A DNA stretch of 64,000 nucleotides from Spirochaeta thermophila DSM 6192. GTDB lineage: Bacteria; Spirochaetota; Spirochaetia; Winmispirales; Winmispiraceae. Made by a program: the position numbers and the translations under genes. The notes under the pieces were generated by a model. That model did no database searches. It saw only the letters and a list, made by a program, of their open reading frames with translations, and was not told where the DNA came from. Location of the stretch: the NCBI RefSeq assembly GCF_000147075.1, contig NC_014484.1, positions 1,381,501-1,445,500 of the forward strand, read 5' to 3'. This document shows, one piece after another, positions 25,902 to 35,890 of the stretch. Within the stretch, counting starts at the first letter, position 1; each line of letters starts with the position of its first letter.

Positions 25902-27041
25902 CTACATGAGGTATTCTTTCTGATCCCTCGAGAGGATCACTCGACCTTCTCTCACCAGTTGCCGCAACTCGCCCAGGAAGTCCTTGGTGACCTGTTCCAC
26001 GTCCCGCCTCTTCACCGATCCGAGCCGGAGGTACTCGTCGGTCACCATCTGCCTGCGGCGCTCGGAGATGTTCCTCATGATCCTCGCCTTCACCTCCTCG
26101 GGTTTTCCCTTGAGGAGGAGAGCGATCTCCGTGTCGTCGAACTTCCTGAGGATCCCGGCGAGTTCCCTGTCAGGGATCTGCTCCAGGATATCGAGCGTGA
26201 GGAGCCGCTCTTCGAGTTTTCCCACCAGCTCCGGGGATCGGTCCTTGAGGGCCTTGAGGATCTTCTCTTCTTCCTCCAGAGGTGTATGCTTGAGGATCTC
26301 GGCAAGGACCTCCACCCCGTCCACCTCCGGGACCTCGGTATCCCCCAATTCGTGGAGACGCTTCCTGAGCGCCTCCTCCACCCGAAGGAGGATCTCCTTG
26401 TCGAGCTTCCTCGGCCGAGCCATGTACTTCACGACGGACACCCTCACCTCCGGGGGGAGGAGGGTGATCACCGCGGAGGCCTTCGCGGGCTCGAGATAGG
26501 AAAGGATGGCGCTGACGATCGCAGGGCCCTCCTTCTGGAGGAGGTACTTTATCTGCCTCGGAGTGAGGTCCTGCAGAAAGGAAAACGGGCGCCGCTCCGC
26601 CTCCTCGATGCGGGAGAGGATCCGCCCCGCCCGCTCCTCTCCGAAGGCGGCCTCGAGAATGGTCTTCGCCACGTCCTTCCCGCCCCGGGGAGACTTCACG
26701 ACCTCCCTCACGCTTCTGAACTCTTCCAGGATGTCGTGCGCCTCTCTGGGAGAGATGGCGGGGATGTTCGCGATCCGGGCGGCAACGGCCTCCACGAGGG
26801 GGGGATCGAGGTGTTTCACCACCTCGGCCGCCTGTTCCTTGCCCACGAGGATGAGGAAACGCGCGATCTTGTCGAGTTTCTCCTGCGAGAGCTTCCCCGG
26901 CGCCTCCCTCCCCTCCGGCCTCCGCCCCCTGCGGGGAAAACCCGTCCCGGAGGAATCGGCCTCTCCGGGGTCGACGCCGGGCCGGGGTTCGACCTTCTGG
27001 ATCCGTCTGTAGGCCTCTATCCCCCGTTTCCGTATCTCCAT
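25902..27041 (-). CDS. fliG1: FliG paralog (spirochaete FliG1 type), flagellar switch protein
   Basis: 379 residues. Middle and C-terminal FliG modules are present: LTPRQIKYLLQKEGPAIVSA and AILSYLEPAKASAVITLLPP for the middle domain, and LLKGKPEEVKARIMRNISER with VTDEYLRLGSVKRRDVEQ for the torque helix region. The canonical EHPQ motif is EGPA here, and the N-terminal 50 residues are a charged low-complexity extension. Spirochaetes carry two FliG proteins; FliG2 is the canonical motor part and FliG1 the divergent one, so this fits FliG1. Start uncertain: ATG 27041 or TTG 27050. Confidence 0.82.
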   Translation of the reverse strand: MEIRKRGIEAYRRIQKVEPRPGVDPGEADSSGTGFPRRGRRPEGREAPGKLSQEKLDKIARFLILVGKEQAAEVVKHLDPPLVEAVAARIANIPAISPREAHDILEEFRSVREVVKSPRGGKDVAKTILEAAFGEERAGRILSRIEEAERRPFSFLQDLTPRQIKYLLQKEGPAIVSAILSYLEPAKASAVITLLPPEVRVSVVKYMARPRKLDKEILLRVEEALRKRLHELGDTEVPEVDGVEVLAEILKHTPLEEEEKILKALKDRSPELVGKLEERLLTLDILEQIPDRELAGILRKFDDTEIALLLKGKPEEVKARIMRNISERRRQMVTDEYLRLGSVKRRDVEQVTKDFLGELRQLVREGRVILSRDQKEYLM

Positions 27042-27074
27042 ACCCTCCAATCCTACCCATACCGGGCGAAAGGG

Positions 27075-28373
27075 TCAACGTTCGAGGGAAGAGGGGATGT
27101 AGGGCGAGAAGCGCGCTGGAACAGGCACCCGCACCAGATGCACGTGCTGGCTCTCATAGTAGCGTACAAAAGAGGCGAACGGCGTCTCCCTTCCGCGCTC
27201 CATCACCACGATGTGGAACCTCCCCCCCTCGTCGAAAAAAGGAAAGAAGACCGCCACATGGTAGTGTTGCCAGAGCGTGGGATCCTCCCCCCACTCCCCG
27301 TTGACGGAACCGAAGTAGAAATACCCCGGCCTTCGCACCGCCTCCAGATAGAGCACGGCGGCAAGATCCTTCACCCGGAACCCCACGTCCTCCACATACC
27401 GGAAGCCGGGGACCTCCCGCACATCATGCGCCTCCGGATCAGCCGAACCGGAGCCGGTGAGGAGCGAGTGGAGCACCTCCGCGAGAGACCTGGTCCAATC
27501 CAGACCGAAATAGGGATCCCTCACCTCCTCGTAGATACGCCCCCAGCGGCTCCCCCGTAGGGATTCGTAGCGCCTTTTGAGCGTCTCGATGTCCAGGAGA
27601 CGGCCGGTTTGGACGAAGGCGATGCTGTCTCCTATCCACTTCGCGAATCCGGAACAGTTGAAACCGGCCTCATCCACCGCTTCCCCGGTGGCGATCCGCA
27701 CGAATACACCTGCGGCGTCGAGGGCGCCATCGTCCGCATCGGGGAGGAGGGGGAGTACAGTCCTGACGGCATCGACCATCCCCTCCACACGACGGTCATA
27801 CTCGTCCGGGACATGGGAAAACACCTCCCACGGCACGCCCGCCGAAGGGAGCCACCGATCCTCCGGCATGACGAGGAGATCCTCGAAACGATAGGGGAGG
27901 CGGAGCCCCTGCACCCATGGGATGTCCATGACCGAGACATCCATCCTGGTCCATGTCTCCTCGGGGTAGAGCCGTATCGCGTTGCCGGGATCGCCGCCGA
28001 GGAAAATCTTGGCCTGGAGGAAGGAACCATCTCTCAGACTCCGCTTCACCACCCAGGTCCCCGGCCCCTCGAGGACGAAACGATCGTCCCGGGAGGGAAT
28101 GAACACGAGGTACCCCGCTCCCTCCTTCCGCGCGGGAAGCACCTTCACACGGTACGGGGTGCCCCGCTGCGGGAGTATCCGCTCCTCCGCAGCGAGGAAT
28201 TCGTAGAGTCCTCCGAGGAGGATGTCGCTGCAGGCTGCGCGGGCTTCCCAGGATGAGGGGAACGCCTCTCCCGGATCACTCCCCGTATCCAGGCTCACCA
28301 CCTGCCCTGGAAGGAGTGACGGGATGAGGAACGCGACGAGACGAAGGACGAAGCGGAACCTGTATCCCCCCAT
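27075..28373 (-). CDS. Secreted protein with a possible NlpC/P60-like cysteine site, function unknown
   Basis: 432 residues. A signal peptide (FVLRLVAFLIPSLLPGQVVS) indicates export. A segment EAGFNCSGFAKWIGD recalls the NlpC/P60 nucleophile motif (Asp-Cys-Ser-Gly), and a downstream His-rich strand (WQHYHVAVFFPFF) could supply the histidine; this is a weak resemblance. No other domain was recognised. The ATG at 28373 was chosen because GAGGTAGC precedes it and it lies two bases past the MerR stop codon. Confidence 0.6.
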   Translation of the reverse strand: MGGYRFRFVLRLVAFLIPSLLPGQVVSLDTGSDPGEAFPSSWEARAACSDILLGGLYEFLAAEERILPQRGTPYRVKVLPARKEGAGYLVFIPSRDDRFVLEGPGTWVVKRSLRDGSFLQAKIFLGGDPGNAIRLYPEETWTRMDVSVMDIPWVQGLRLPYRFEDLLVMPEDRWLPSAGVPWEVFSHVPDEYDRRVEGMVDAVRTVLPLLPDADDGALDAAGVFVRIATGEAVDEAGFNCSGFAKWIGDSIAFVQTGRLLDIETLKRRYESLRGSRWGRIYEEVRDPYFGLDWTRSLAEVLHSLLTGSGSADPEAHDVREVPGFRYVEDVGFRVKDLAAVLYLEAVRRPGYFYFGSVNGEWGEDPTLWQHYHVAVFFPFFDEGGRFHIVVMERGRETPFASFVRYYESQHVHLVRVPVPARFSPYIPSSLER

Positions 28374-28374
28374 G

Positions 28375-28752
28375 CTACCTCGATTCCCCCCTCTTCTCTC
28401 CATCGGCACCTCTCCCATCTTCCATGACATCCTCGAGCGTTTCCCGGATCCGCTGCACCTCCGAGAGACAATGGAGGAGGATGCTCCTCACGAGGGCGAG
28501 CTGGAGGTGGATCTCCTCGTGCGAGGCGATCTCCTCCTCGAGGGCCTTCCTGACTCCTTCGATGGTATAGCGTTTCTCGTGGGCGAGATAGCGGATCCTC
28601 GAGATCACCTGGAGATCCGCCGTGGTGTAGATCCTCCTCCCATAGGCATCCTTCTTGGGGGAGAGGAGGGGTATCTCCGACTCCCAATACCGGAGGACAT
28701 GAGGCTTGATGTTGAAGAGCCTGCACACCTCTCCTATGGTGTACACCGGCAT
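28375..28752 (-). CDS. MerR-family transcriptional regulator
   Basis: 125 residues. The winged helix is clear: YTIGEVCRLFNIKPHVLRYWE, then PKKDAYGRRIYTTADLQVI. A long helix follows for dimerisation, and the C-terminus is charged and short, with no obvious ligand pocket. This size and lack of sensor domain match the MerR-like proteins often found beside translation or housekeeping genes. Two bases separate it from der. Target unknown. Confidence 0.88.
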   Translation of the reverse strand: MPVYTIGEVCRLFNIKPHVLRYWESEIPLLSPKKDAYGRRIYTTADLQVISRIRYLAHEKRYTIEGVRKALEEEIASHEEIHLQLALVRSILLHCLSEVQRIRETLEDVMEDGRGADGEKRGESR

Positions 28753-28753
28753 C

Positions 28754-30106
28754 CTATTCCCTCAGATCGATGAAGATGGGGATGTGAGAGAATCCGAACT
28801 CCTTCCTCACCCGGTTTTCCAGATACGAGAGATACGAGGACGGGAACCCTTCTCTCCGGTTGACGAACAGGAGGAAGCGTACCGGCATGGAACTCACCTG
28901 GGTCATGTAGCGGACCTTGTACCGGCGCCCCTTCCGGGAAGGTGGGGGCACTTCCTCCTTCCACCGGTTGAGGGCGCGGTTGAGGGGCCCTGTCTCCACC
29001 CGCTTCCCGAGTTCATCGCGGAGCATGAGGGCTGTATCCAGGAGCTTGTCTATTCCCTCACCCCGCCGCGCGGAGATCTTCACGATGGGCGCATAGTCCA
29101 TGTGGGGGAAGAAGAAACGGATCCTCGCTTTCATGGCCTGAAACTGGTTGGGAACCGGGGTGAGGGCGTCCCACTTGTTGAGCACCAGGATCACCCCCCG
29201 TCCCCTCCTCTGGGCCACCGCCGCTATCTTCTTGTCCTGCTCGGTGAGCCCCTCCTGTGCATCGATGAGCAGGAAGACCACGTGGGCCTCTTCTATCACC
29301 TTGAGAGAGCGCCGCACGGAATAGAACTCCAGATCATCCTCTATCCTCGACCGGCGCCTGATCCCCGCGGTATCCACTATCCGGAACCACCTCCCTCTGT
29401 ACTGAAAGCGCCCTTCGAGGAGGTCCCTCGTCGTACCGGGGGCATCGGACACCAGGGCCCGCTCCTCGCCCAGCAGCGTGTTCAGGAGAGTGGACTTGCC
29501 GGTGTTCGGTTTCCCCAGGATTGCCACGTCGATCTCAGGGGCGGAAGGTGCGTCTCCTCCCTCCTCGGGGAGGACGAGCCGCCGTTCGATCTCCTGCTCG
29601 AGCTCATCGATACCGCGTCCATGTTCCGCAGACGTGAAGCATACGGTATCGAACCCGAGAGAGAAGAAGTTCCACGCCATCTCTTCCCTCGCCTCATTGT
29701 CCACCTTGTTCACCACCAGGATGAGTCGCTCCTTGTAAGGCCGCAGGAGCTCGAGCAGTTCCTCATCCTCGGGAACCAGTTCCGTGACGTCCAGCACGAG
29801 AAGGAGCACATCCGCCCGATCCACCTCACGGAGCGCCCGTTCCCGGACGAGGGGTTCGAAGATCCCTCCCCGTTCGGAGGTGATCCCTCCTGTGTCCACG
29901 AGGAGGACCCGCCCCCCTCCCAGCTCCCAGGTTTCCTCCACCGCATCCCGCGTGACCCCGGGACGCGGGTGGGTGATCGCCTTGCGCCGTCCTATGAGAC
30001 GGTTGAACAGGGTGGACTTGCCCACATTGGGACGTCCCACGATCACCACCCGGGGGAGACGGAACTCCACTCCCACGGTCCTCCGGCCTTCAGTTCGCTC
30101 CGACAT
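28754..30106 (-). CDS. der: Ribosome assembly GTPase Der (EngA)
   Basis: 450 residues with two tandem G domains and a C-terminal KH-like domain. G1 motifs are GRPNVGKSTLFN (near residue 24) and GKPNTGKSTLLN (near residue 205), with DTGG and DTAG switch II motifs and NKVD / NKWD. It is required for 50S subunit maturation. The frame overlaps the end of ptsI by 17 bases. An in-frame GTG ten codons downstream is an alternative start. Confidence 0.96.
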   Translation of the reverse strand: MSERTEGRRTVGVEFRLPRVVIVGRPNVGKSTLFNRLIGRRKAITHPRPGVTRDAVEETWELGGGRVLLVDTGGITSERGGIFEPLVRERALREVDRADVLLLVLDVTELVPEDEELLELLRPYKERLILVVNKVDNEAREEMAWNFFSLGFDTVCFTSAEHGRGIDELEQEIERRLVLPEEGGDAPSAPEIDVAILGKPNTGKSTLLNTLLGEERALVSDAPGTTRDLLEGRFQYRGRWFRIVDTAGIRRRSRIEDDLEFYSVRRSLKVIEEAHVVFLLIDAQEGLTEQDKKIAAVAQRRGRGVILVLNKWDALTPVPNQFQAMKARIRFFFPHMDYAPIVKISARRGEGIDKLLDTALMLRDELGKRVETGPLNRALNRWKEEVPPPSRKGRRYKVRYMTQVSSMPVRFLLFVNRREGFPSSYLSYLENRVRKEFGFSHIPIFIDLRE

Positions 30107-31823
30107 GACCCAGCTCCTCCATTTTCTCCCTCACCACGCGTTCCACCTCCCGATGCGACTTGAGTTGCAGGATCGCGCCTACGAATTCCTCGCACTCCGC
30201 CACGGAGGTGGAACGGACCAACCGCTTCACCTCGGGGATGCTCGCCGGACTCATGCTCAACTCGTCCAGCCCGAGTCCGATGAGCACGAAGGTGGCGAGC
30301 GGATCACCCGCCATCTCTCCGCACATACCCACCGGGATACCCGCCTGGTGGGCGTGGTCCACCGTCATCTGGATGAGCCTGAGGACCGCCGGATGAAACG
30401 GCTGATACAGGTAGGCCACCCGCTCATTCCCCCGGTCGGTGGCGAGCGTGTATTGAATGAGATCGTTCGTCCCTATGGAGAAAAAATCCACCTTCTGGGC
30501 CAGGATATCGGCCGTGAGGGCCGCAGCAGGGACCTCTATCATGGCCCCCACCGGGATGTCCCGTTCAAAGGGGATACCTTCCCGCTCCAGCTCCTCTTTC
30601 ACCTGATCGAGGATCTCGAGGCCCATCACCACCTCCTCCTGGGAGGAGATGAGGGGGAACATGATGCTCACCTTGCCGTAGATGGAAGCCCGTAGGATGG
30701 CGCGAAGCTGGATCTTGAAGATGTGGGGATTGGCGAGGCAGAAGCGGATCGCCCGCCATCCGAGGATGGGGTTGTGCTCGTCGTGGGCATCGTAGAGCCG
30801 GGGGATCACCTTCTCTCCACCCAGGTCGAGCGTACGGATGATCACCTCCCGGTCGCCCATCTGTTCGATCACCTCACGGTAGGCCGCATACTGTTCCTCT
30901 TCGGTGGGAAGGTGGCGGGAATGCATGAAGAGGAACTCGGTCCGGAAGAGGCCGATGCCATCCGCACCATGGGCGAGGACCGACTCCACCTCCTCCGGGA
31001 CCTCTATATTGGCCCTGAGGAAGATCCTCTTCCCGTCCCTCGTCTCTCCGGGGACTTCGTTGAGACTGAGGAGCTGAATCGCCTGCTCCTCCACCTCCCT
31101 CATACGCTGCTGGTACTGCTCCATGACTTCCGGCGTGGGGTCCACGATGACCACGCCATCCCTGCCGTCCACGATGAGGGTCTGACCGGACTTCACCTGT
31201 CTGCTTATCTCGGAGAGCCCCAGGACCGAGGGTATCTCGAACGCGCGCGCGAGGATCGCCGTATGGGACGTACGCCCACCCGCATCCATGGCGATACCCT
31301 TCACCATCCGCTTGTTCATCTGGATGGCTTCGGAGGGCAGCAGGTCGTGACACACCAGTATCACTTCCTCCTGGAGATCCGAGAGGAGTATCCGTTCCCT
31401 GTAGAGGAGGTGGTTGAGGATCCTGTTGGCGATGTCGCGTATATCGTAGATACGCTCCCTGAGATAGTCGTCGTCCGCATCCTTGAGTCTCTCCACGTAG
31501 GACTCGGTGGTCTCGAGGAGTATCCACTCGACGTTCCGCTTGCTCTCGGCGACGTCCCGTTCCACGCTCCCGGTGAACTCCGGATCCCTGAGCATGAGGA
31601 GATGGGAATCGAGGATCTTCACGGTCTCGCCCTGTTGACCTTCCTTTATCCGTTCGATCTCCTCGACGGCCCGTTCCACCGCACCCCTGAACCGCTGGAG
31701 CTCCTCCTCGACATGGTGATCCTGCAGATAATAGCGAGGGATCGGAGGGAGTTCGGTGCTGTAGACGAACGCCGGGCCTATCGCGATGCCAGGGAAGACG
31801 GAAATCCCCTTAAATTTTTTCAT
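30090..31823 (-). CDS. ptsI: Phosphoenolpyruvate-protein phosphotransferase (PTS enzyme I)
   Basis: 577 residues, full length. The phospho-histidine lies in GGRTSHTAILARAFEIPSVLG; the PEP-binding C-terminal domain carries GIGLFRTEFLFM, LDLGGEKVIP and the SIGTNDLIQYTLATDR loop. It starts the sugar phosphotransfer relay using PEP; no HPr or sugar EII gene is in the window. The ATG at 31823 begins the family-standard MKKFKGI and has no Shine-Dalgarno sequence; an in-frame ATG two codons earlier touches the -10 element. This suggests a leaderless mRNA. Confidence 0.95.
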   Translation of the reverse strand: MKKFKGISVFPGIAIGPAFVYSTELPPIPRYYLQDHHVEEELQRFRGAVERAVEEIERIKEGQQGETVKILDSHLLMLRDPEFTGSVERDVAESKRNVEWILLETTESYVERLKDADDDYLRERIYDIRDIANRILNHLLYRERILLSDLQEEVILVCHDLLPSEAIQMNKRMVKGIAMDAGGRTSHTAILARAFEIPSVLGLSEISRQVKSGQTLIVDGRDGVVIVDPTPEVMEQYQQRMREVEEQAIQLLSLNEVPGETRDGKRIFLRANIEVPEEVESVLAHGADGIGLFRTEFLFMHSRHLPTEEEQYAAYREVIEQMGDREVIIRTLDLGGEKVIPRLYDAHDEHNPILGWRAIRFCLANPHIFKIQLRAILRASIYGKVSIMFPLISSQEEVVMGLEILDQVKEELEREGIPFERDIPVGAMIEVPAAALTADILAQKVDFFSIGTNDLIQYTLATDRGNERVAYLYQPFHPAVLRLIQMTVDHAHQAGIPVGMCGEMAGDPLATFVLIGLGLDELSMSPASIPEVKRLVRSTSVAECEEFVGAILQLKSHREVERVVREKMEELGHVGAN

Positions 31824-31829
31824 GTGCAT

Positions 31830-31858
31830 ACTATAAGGAGTTTTCTCTCCGGTGTCAA
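31830..31858 (-). promoter_or_regulatory. Near-consensus promoter of ptsI, predicted leaderless
   Basis: TTGACA (31853-31858), 17 bp, TATAGT (31830-31835) on the minus strand. The start codon at 31823 begins seven bases after the -10 hexamer, exactly where transcription should begin. Confidence 0.85.
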
Positions 31859-31946
31859 ATGCGGAGTCCCCCGGAAAGGAGAGAGGACAGGAGCCCCTCA
31901 AAGGAGCCCCTCATCTCTCCCCGGGATCCTGCCGATACACTCGGTG

Positions 31947-32669
31947 ATGGCTCGGAAGAAGAAACAGCAGGGTTTCGGCGTGCTCTTCTGGATCGCCTCG
32001 ATCCTCGTGGTGATCATCGTCTACCTCTGGAACCGGCCCACCATACTGAAGGTCATGGAGAATACCGGCTTCATAGAGGTCGTAAAGGAAAAGATCGCAA
32101 GTCCCACCCCCCCCACGTCCTCCCCCACCCCCACCCCCCCCGTGGCCGCCGGCCCCACCCACACGAGCCCGCCGACCCCGTCCCCTCCGCCCACACCATC
32201 CCCCACCCCTCACACGTCCCCGCCTCCCTCCCCCTCAGCCACCACGCGCAGCCGCACCTCGCTCCTCTATTTCGTGCAGGTCTTCGACGACGGTCGGGTG
32301 GAGCTCGTACCCGTGAAACGTCGGGTGACCTACACCGACGCGCCCCTCACCGCCACGCTCGACGCCCTCCTCCACGGCCCCACCGCGGGGGAACTCTCCG
32401 CCGGGGTCCGGAGCCTCATCCCACCCGAGACCAGGCTCCTGGGCGTCCGGGTGGAGAACGGAACTGCGTATATCAACATCAGCGAATCCTTCCGGTTCAA
32501 CCCGCTCGGCCAGGAGGGACTCGTCCTCCAACTCAAGCAGATCATCTACACCGCCACCGAGTTCCCCACCGTGGAACAGGTGCAACTACTCATCGAAGGC
32601 AAGACCGTGCGCTACCTCGGTCCCGAGGGCATCCCCATAGATCACCCCCTCTCCCGATCGTCGCTGTAG
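31947..32669 (+). CDS. Membrane-anchored GerMN-domain protein
   Basis: 240 residues. A basic start (MARKKKQQ) and one membrane helix are followed by a Pro/Thr/Ser-rich linker of about 55 residues. A GerMN (sporulation/germination) domain then covers about residues 105-235: YFVQVFDDGRVELVPVKRRV, TLDALLHGPT and the strand VRVENGTAYINISESF. In spore formers GerM binds cell-wall complexes; in a non-sporulating spirochaete the domain probably acts at the envelope. No good ribosome binding site is seen. The 3' end overlaps convergent tlyA by 28 bases. Confidence 0.82.
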   Translation: MARKKKQQGFGVLFWIASILVVIIVYLWNRPTILKVMENTGFIEVVKEKIASPTPPTSSPTPTPPVAAGPTHTSPPTPSPPPTPSPTPHTSPPPSPSATTRSRTSLLYFVQVFDDGRVELVPVKRRVTYTDAPLTATLDALLHGPTAGELSAGVRSLIPPETRLLGVRVENGTAYINISESFRFNPLGQEGLVLQLKQIIYTATEFPTVEQVQLLIEGKTVRYLGPEGIPIDHPLSRSSL

Positions 32670-33433
32670 AACCACGCCTCGAGGTCCCGGAACCCCGTCG
32701 CTTCCCCCTCTCCTGTGAGCAGCACGAGGAACTCCTGGTTCCCCTTCTTTCCCTTCACCGGCGAGGGGAAACACCTTCGCGGGACGAACCCTTGTCCTGC
32801 GCACGCCTCGAGGGTCTCCCTCACCACCCGATGGATCGCCTCCCGGTCCTTGAGCACGCCCCGGAAGCCCTCAGGAGTCCCCCCCCCTCTCACCACCTCG
32901 AACTGGGGCTTCACGAGAAATATCCCCCACCCCTCACGAGTCAGGGAGAGCACATGTCCCACAACCGGGACCAACGAACGAAAGGAGAGATCCACCACTG
33001 CCGCATCGGGCACCGGATCGAGCGAACGCACCTCCCGGATGTTGGTGCGCTCGTGCACGAACACCCGCTCGTCCACCCGGAGCTTGTAGGCGAGCTGGTT
33101 GTAGCCCACGTCCACCGTGTGGACGAAGGCCGCTCCATGGAGGAGCAGGCACTCGGTGAACCCCCCGGTGGAGGCCCCCACGTCCAAGAACCCCTTGCCT
33201 GCGATATCCAGGTTCCATGCATGGAGCGCAGCCTCGAGTTTATAGCCGCCTCGTGAGACATATCTCGGTATCCGCCGCTCTATGCGGACATCTTCCCGGA
33301 CTTTCAGGTAGGGATCCTTCACACACACCCCGTCCACGAAGACCTCCCCACAGAGCACGTAGGCATAGAGCATGTCCCTGCGGGTGTCGGGGAAACGTGA
33401 GGCGAGCAAATCGAGGAGCACTACGCGGCGCAT
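32642..33433 (-). CDS. tlyA: TlyA-family RNA methyltransferase
   Basis: 263 residues. An N-terminal S4 RNA-binding domain (LDLLASRFPDTRRDMLYAYV, EVFVDGV) precedes an FtsJ-type SAM methyltransferase (YVSRGGYKLEAAL, FLDVGASTGGFTECLL, VDLSFRSLVPV, FLVKPQFE). TlyA methylates 2'-OH groups of 16S/23S rRNA in other bacteria and was earlier called hemolysin. Five bases separate it from ymdB. Confidence 0.93.
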   Translation of the reverse strand: MRRVVLLDLLASRFPDTRRDMLYAYVLCGEVFVDGVCVKDPYLKVREDVRIERRIPRYVSRGGYKLEAALHAWNLDIAGKGFLDVGASTGGFTECLLLHGAAFVHTVDVGYNQLAYKLRVDERVFVHERTNIREVRSLDPVPDAAVVDLSFRSLVPVVGHVLSLTREGWGIFLVKPQFEVVRGGGTPEGFRGVLKDREAIHRVVRETLEACAGQGFVPRRCFPSPVKGKKGNQEFLVLLTGEGEATGFRDLEAWFYSDDRERG

Positions 33434-33438
33434 CGCAT

Positions 33439-34236
33439 CTAGACCCCCAGGTAGTGCCGTATCCTCTCGATGGAACGTGCCTTCCCGGACCGCACATCCA
33501 CCACGATCGCCACCCCGCAGATCGTGGCGGGACTGTCGACCACTTTGAGCTGGTGGGGCACCTGCGTGGTCACCCGCTCGCTCGCAAGGGAGGGATCGAA
33601 ACCGATCACCGAGTCCACAGGCCCCGTGGAGCCAAGATCCGTGATATAGGCGGTGCCCCCCGGCAGGATCTTTTCGTCGGCGGTCTGGATGTGGGTATGC
33701 GTCCCCACCACGGCCGAGACCTTGCCGTCGAGGAAGAAGCCCATGGCCTCCTTCTCGGCCGGGGACTCGGCATGGAAATCCACCAGAATCACCGAGGCCT
33801 CTCTCCTCAACCGGCGGATCTCTTCCTGGGCCTTGCGGAAAGGACAGTCGGCCATCACGAGACGTTGCCGGCCGATGAGATTGAGGACCCCGACCGCGAC
33901 GTCACCCTTCTCGAAGACAGTCGACCCCTTGCCCGGTGCGCCCGGCGGATAGTTCGCCGGCCGGATCACCCTCGCGGGATCCTGCTCCATGAGGGGGAAG
34001 ACCGACTCGTCGTGCCAGATATGGTTTCCGGTGGTGATCACATCCACCCCCATGGCGAAGAGGCGTTCCGCGAGCTCACGGGAGAGGCCGAAACCATCGG
34101 CCGCATTCTCACCGTTGATCACCACCACATCCGCCCCCGTGGATCGAACCAGGGAGGTGAGTCCCGAAAAAAGGGTGCGCATCCCCGGGTGTCCGATGAT
34201 ATCTCCGAGCATCAATATCGTCATGTCCTGAGCCAT
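33439..34236 (-). CDS. ymdB: YmdB-family metallophosphoesterase (2',3'-cyclic nucleotide phosphodiesterase type)
   Basis: 265 residues. Metal-binding segments are complete: MLGDIIGHPG, VINGENAADGFG, TTGNHIWHD, VDFHAE and GTHTHIQTADE. In Bacillus YmdB hydrolyses cyclic phosphates of RNA and is encoded directly after rny, the same order as here, supporting a joint role in RNA turnover or signalling. Start ATG 34236 or 34224. Confidence 0.92.
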   Translation of the reverse strand: MAQDMTILMLGDIIGHPGMRTLFSGLTSLVRSTGADVVVINGENAADGFGLSRELAERLFAMGVDVITTGNHIWHDESVFPLMEQDPARVIRPANYPPGAPGKGSTVFEKGDVAVGVLNLIGRQRLVMADCPFRKAQEEIRRLRREASVILVDFHAESPAEKEAMGFFLDGKVSAVVGTHTHIQTADEKILPGGTAYITDLGSTGPVDSVIGFDPSLASERVTTQVPHQLKVVDSPATICGVAIVVDVRSGKARSIERIRHYLGV

Positions 34237-34329
34237 CCTCTCTCTTCCATCATGTACTATGCATCACTCAAAAACGCAAGGCTGCCCATGTCGGGGGACA
34301 CAGGCAGCCTCGGTATGAAACCCCATCCG

Positions 34330-35859
34330 CTAGCGGGCGTACTCGACCACCCGGGTCTCCCGGATGATGGTCACTTTGATCCGCCCGGGATACCGGAGAT
34401 CCTCCTCGATCTTCCGGGCTATCTCCCGGGCGAGCTCCCGCGCCCCGGCGTCGTCGACCAGGTCGTTGTTGACCATGATCCTGATCTCCCTGCCCGCCTG
34501 GATCGCGAAGGCCTTGTCCACTCCGGAGAACCCTTCCGCGATCTTCTCGAGCTGCTCGAGGCGCTTGATGTAGTTCTCGAGCGACTCCCTTCTCGCCCCC
34601 GGTCTCGAGGCGGAGATGGCGTCGGCGATCTGGACGATCACTGACTCGGGACACGTGTGCGGCACATCACCGTGATGCGCGGCGATGCAGTTGATCACCC
34701 TGCTGTCCTCACCCATGCGCTTGGCGAGCTCTATCCCGAGCTCGATGTGCGTGCTGTCGTCATCGGACTCGATCGCCTTGCCGATGTCGTGGAGGAGCGC
34801 CCCCCGTTTGGCGATCATGGGGTCACCTCCCACCTCGGCGGCGATCATGCCGGCGAGTACGGCCACCTCTTTGGTATGGGCGAGGACGTTCTGGCCGTAG
34901 CTCGTACGATACTTGAGGCGTCCCAGGGCCTGGACCGCCTCAGGGGGAAAATCGTGTATCCCCAGCTCGAACAGCACCTTCTCTCCTTCCTCGTAGATGG
35001 TTTGGCTCAGCTCTTTGGTCACTTTGTGGACAACTTCCTCGATACGGGCGGGATGGATCCGTCCGTCCGCGATGAGGCGCTCCAGAGAGATGCGGGCGAT
35101 CTCCTTTCTCACCGGGTCGAAGCACGAGAGCACCACCGCCTCGGGCGTATCGTCGATGATGATATCCACGCCCGTGAGGGTCTCGAGGGTCCGGATGTTC
35201 CGTCCCTCCCGGCCGATGATCCTCCCCTTCATCTCATCGTTGGGAAGGCTCACCGTGGTCACGGTGACCTCGGCCGTCACATCGGTGGCGATGCGTTGCA
35301 TGGTGCTCACCAACACGTCACGCGCCTTGCGCTCCGCCGTGGCCCTGGCCTCCTCCTCGATCTTGTTCACGAGGATCTGGGCATCCCGCTTCGCCTCTTC
35401 CTCGAGCCGCGAGATGATGAGTGACCGGGCCTCTTCCCTGGTCAGTCCAGAAATCCGTTCCAGTTCGCTCTCGATCTCTTGTTCCCGTCGTCCAAGTTCC
35501 GTCTCTTTTTCCGCCAGCAACCTCTCTCGGTCCGCAAGGGCTTCGTTTCTCCGCTCCACCGCTGCCAGTTTTCGCTCGAGCGTCTCCTCCTTCTGCAGGA
35601 GACGCCGCTCAGTCCGCTGAAGCTCGGCCCGTCGTTCACGGAGTTCTTTCTCGAGCTGGAGCCGCTCCTTGTGGATCTGCTCCTGTGCCTCGAAAAGGAT
35701 CTCTTTCTTCCGTGCCTCAGCCTCTTTTACCGCCTCATCTTTTATTCTCTCAGCCCTCTGCTCCGCAGAGGTAAGCTGAAATCTGGCATACAGCCATCGA
35801 GCTGTCCACCCCAACGCCAAACCAAGAAGAGGAAGGGCAACTGAAAGAAGAACATTCAT
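34330..35859 (-). CDS. rny: Ribonuclease Y
   Basis: 509 residues. N-terminal membrane anchor ([20 protein letters not shown]), a long coiled coil (about residues 35-170), a KH domain ([15 protein letters not shown]) and an HD domain ([10 protein letters not shown], with TKEVAVLAG and AHHGDVPH). It starts mRNA decay at the membrane. GGAGGGAG precedes the ATG at 35859. The first 35 codons, promoter and leader belong to the duplicated block and occur again at 38461-38565, where they head a chimeric frame. This copy is intact. Confidence 0.97.
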   Translation of the reverse strand: MNVLLSVALPLLGLALGWTARWLYARFQLTSAEQRAERIKDEAVKEAEARKKEILFEAQEQIHKERLQLEKELRERRAELQRTERRLLQKEETLERKLAAVERRNEALADRERLLAEKETELGRREQEIESELERISGLTREEARSLIISRLEEEAKRDAQILVNKIEEEARATAERKARDVLVSTMQRIATDVTAEVTVTTVSLPNDEMKGRIIGREGRNIRTLETLTGVDIIIDDTPEAVVLSCFDPVRKEIARISLERLIADGRIHPARIEEVVHKVTKELSQTIYEEGEKVLFELGIHDFPPEAVQALGRLKYRTSYGQNVLAHTKEVAVLAGMIAAEVGGDPMIAKRGALLHDIGKAIESDDDSTHIELGIELAKRMGEDSRVINCIAAHHGDVPHTCPESVIVQIADAISASRPGARRESLENYIKRLEQLEKIAEGFSGVDKAFAIQAGREIRIMVNNDLVDDAGARELAREIARKIEEDLRYPGRIKVTIIRETRVVEYAR

Positions 35860-35890
35860 CAGCTCCCTCCACTTTCTTGTCTAGACCCCT

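Noticed and set aside
32642-32669. Sequencing error causing overlap of the GerMN gene and tlyA
   Set aside because: Both proteins end naturally at the family length. Convergent 3' overlaps also occur at 12504-12529, so it is a feature of the compact genome.
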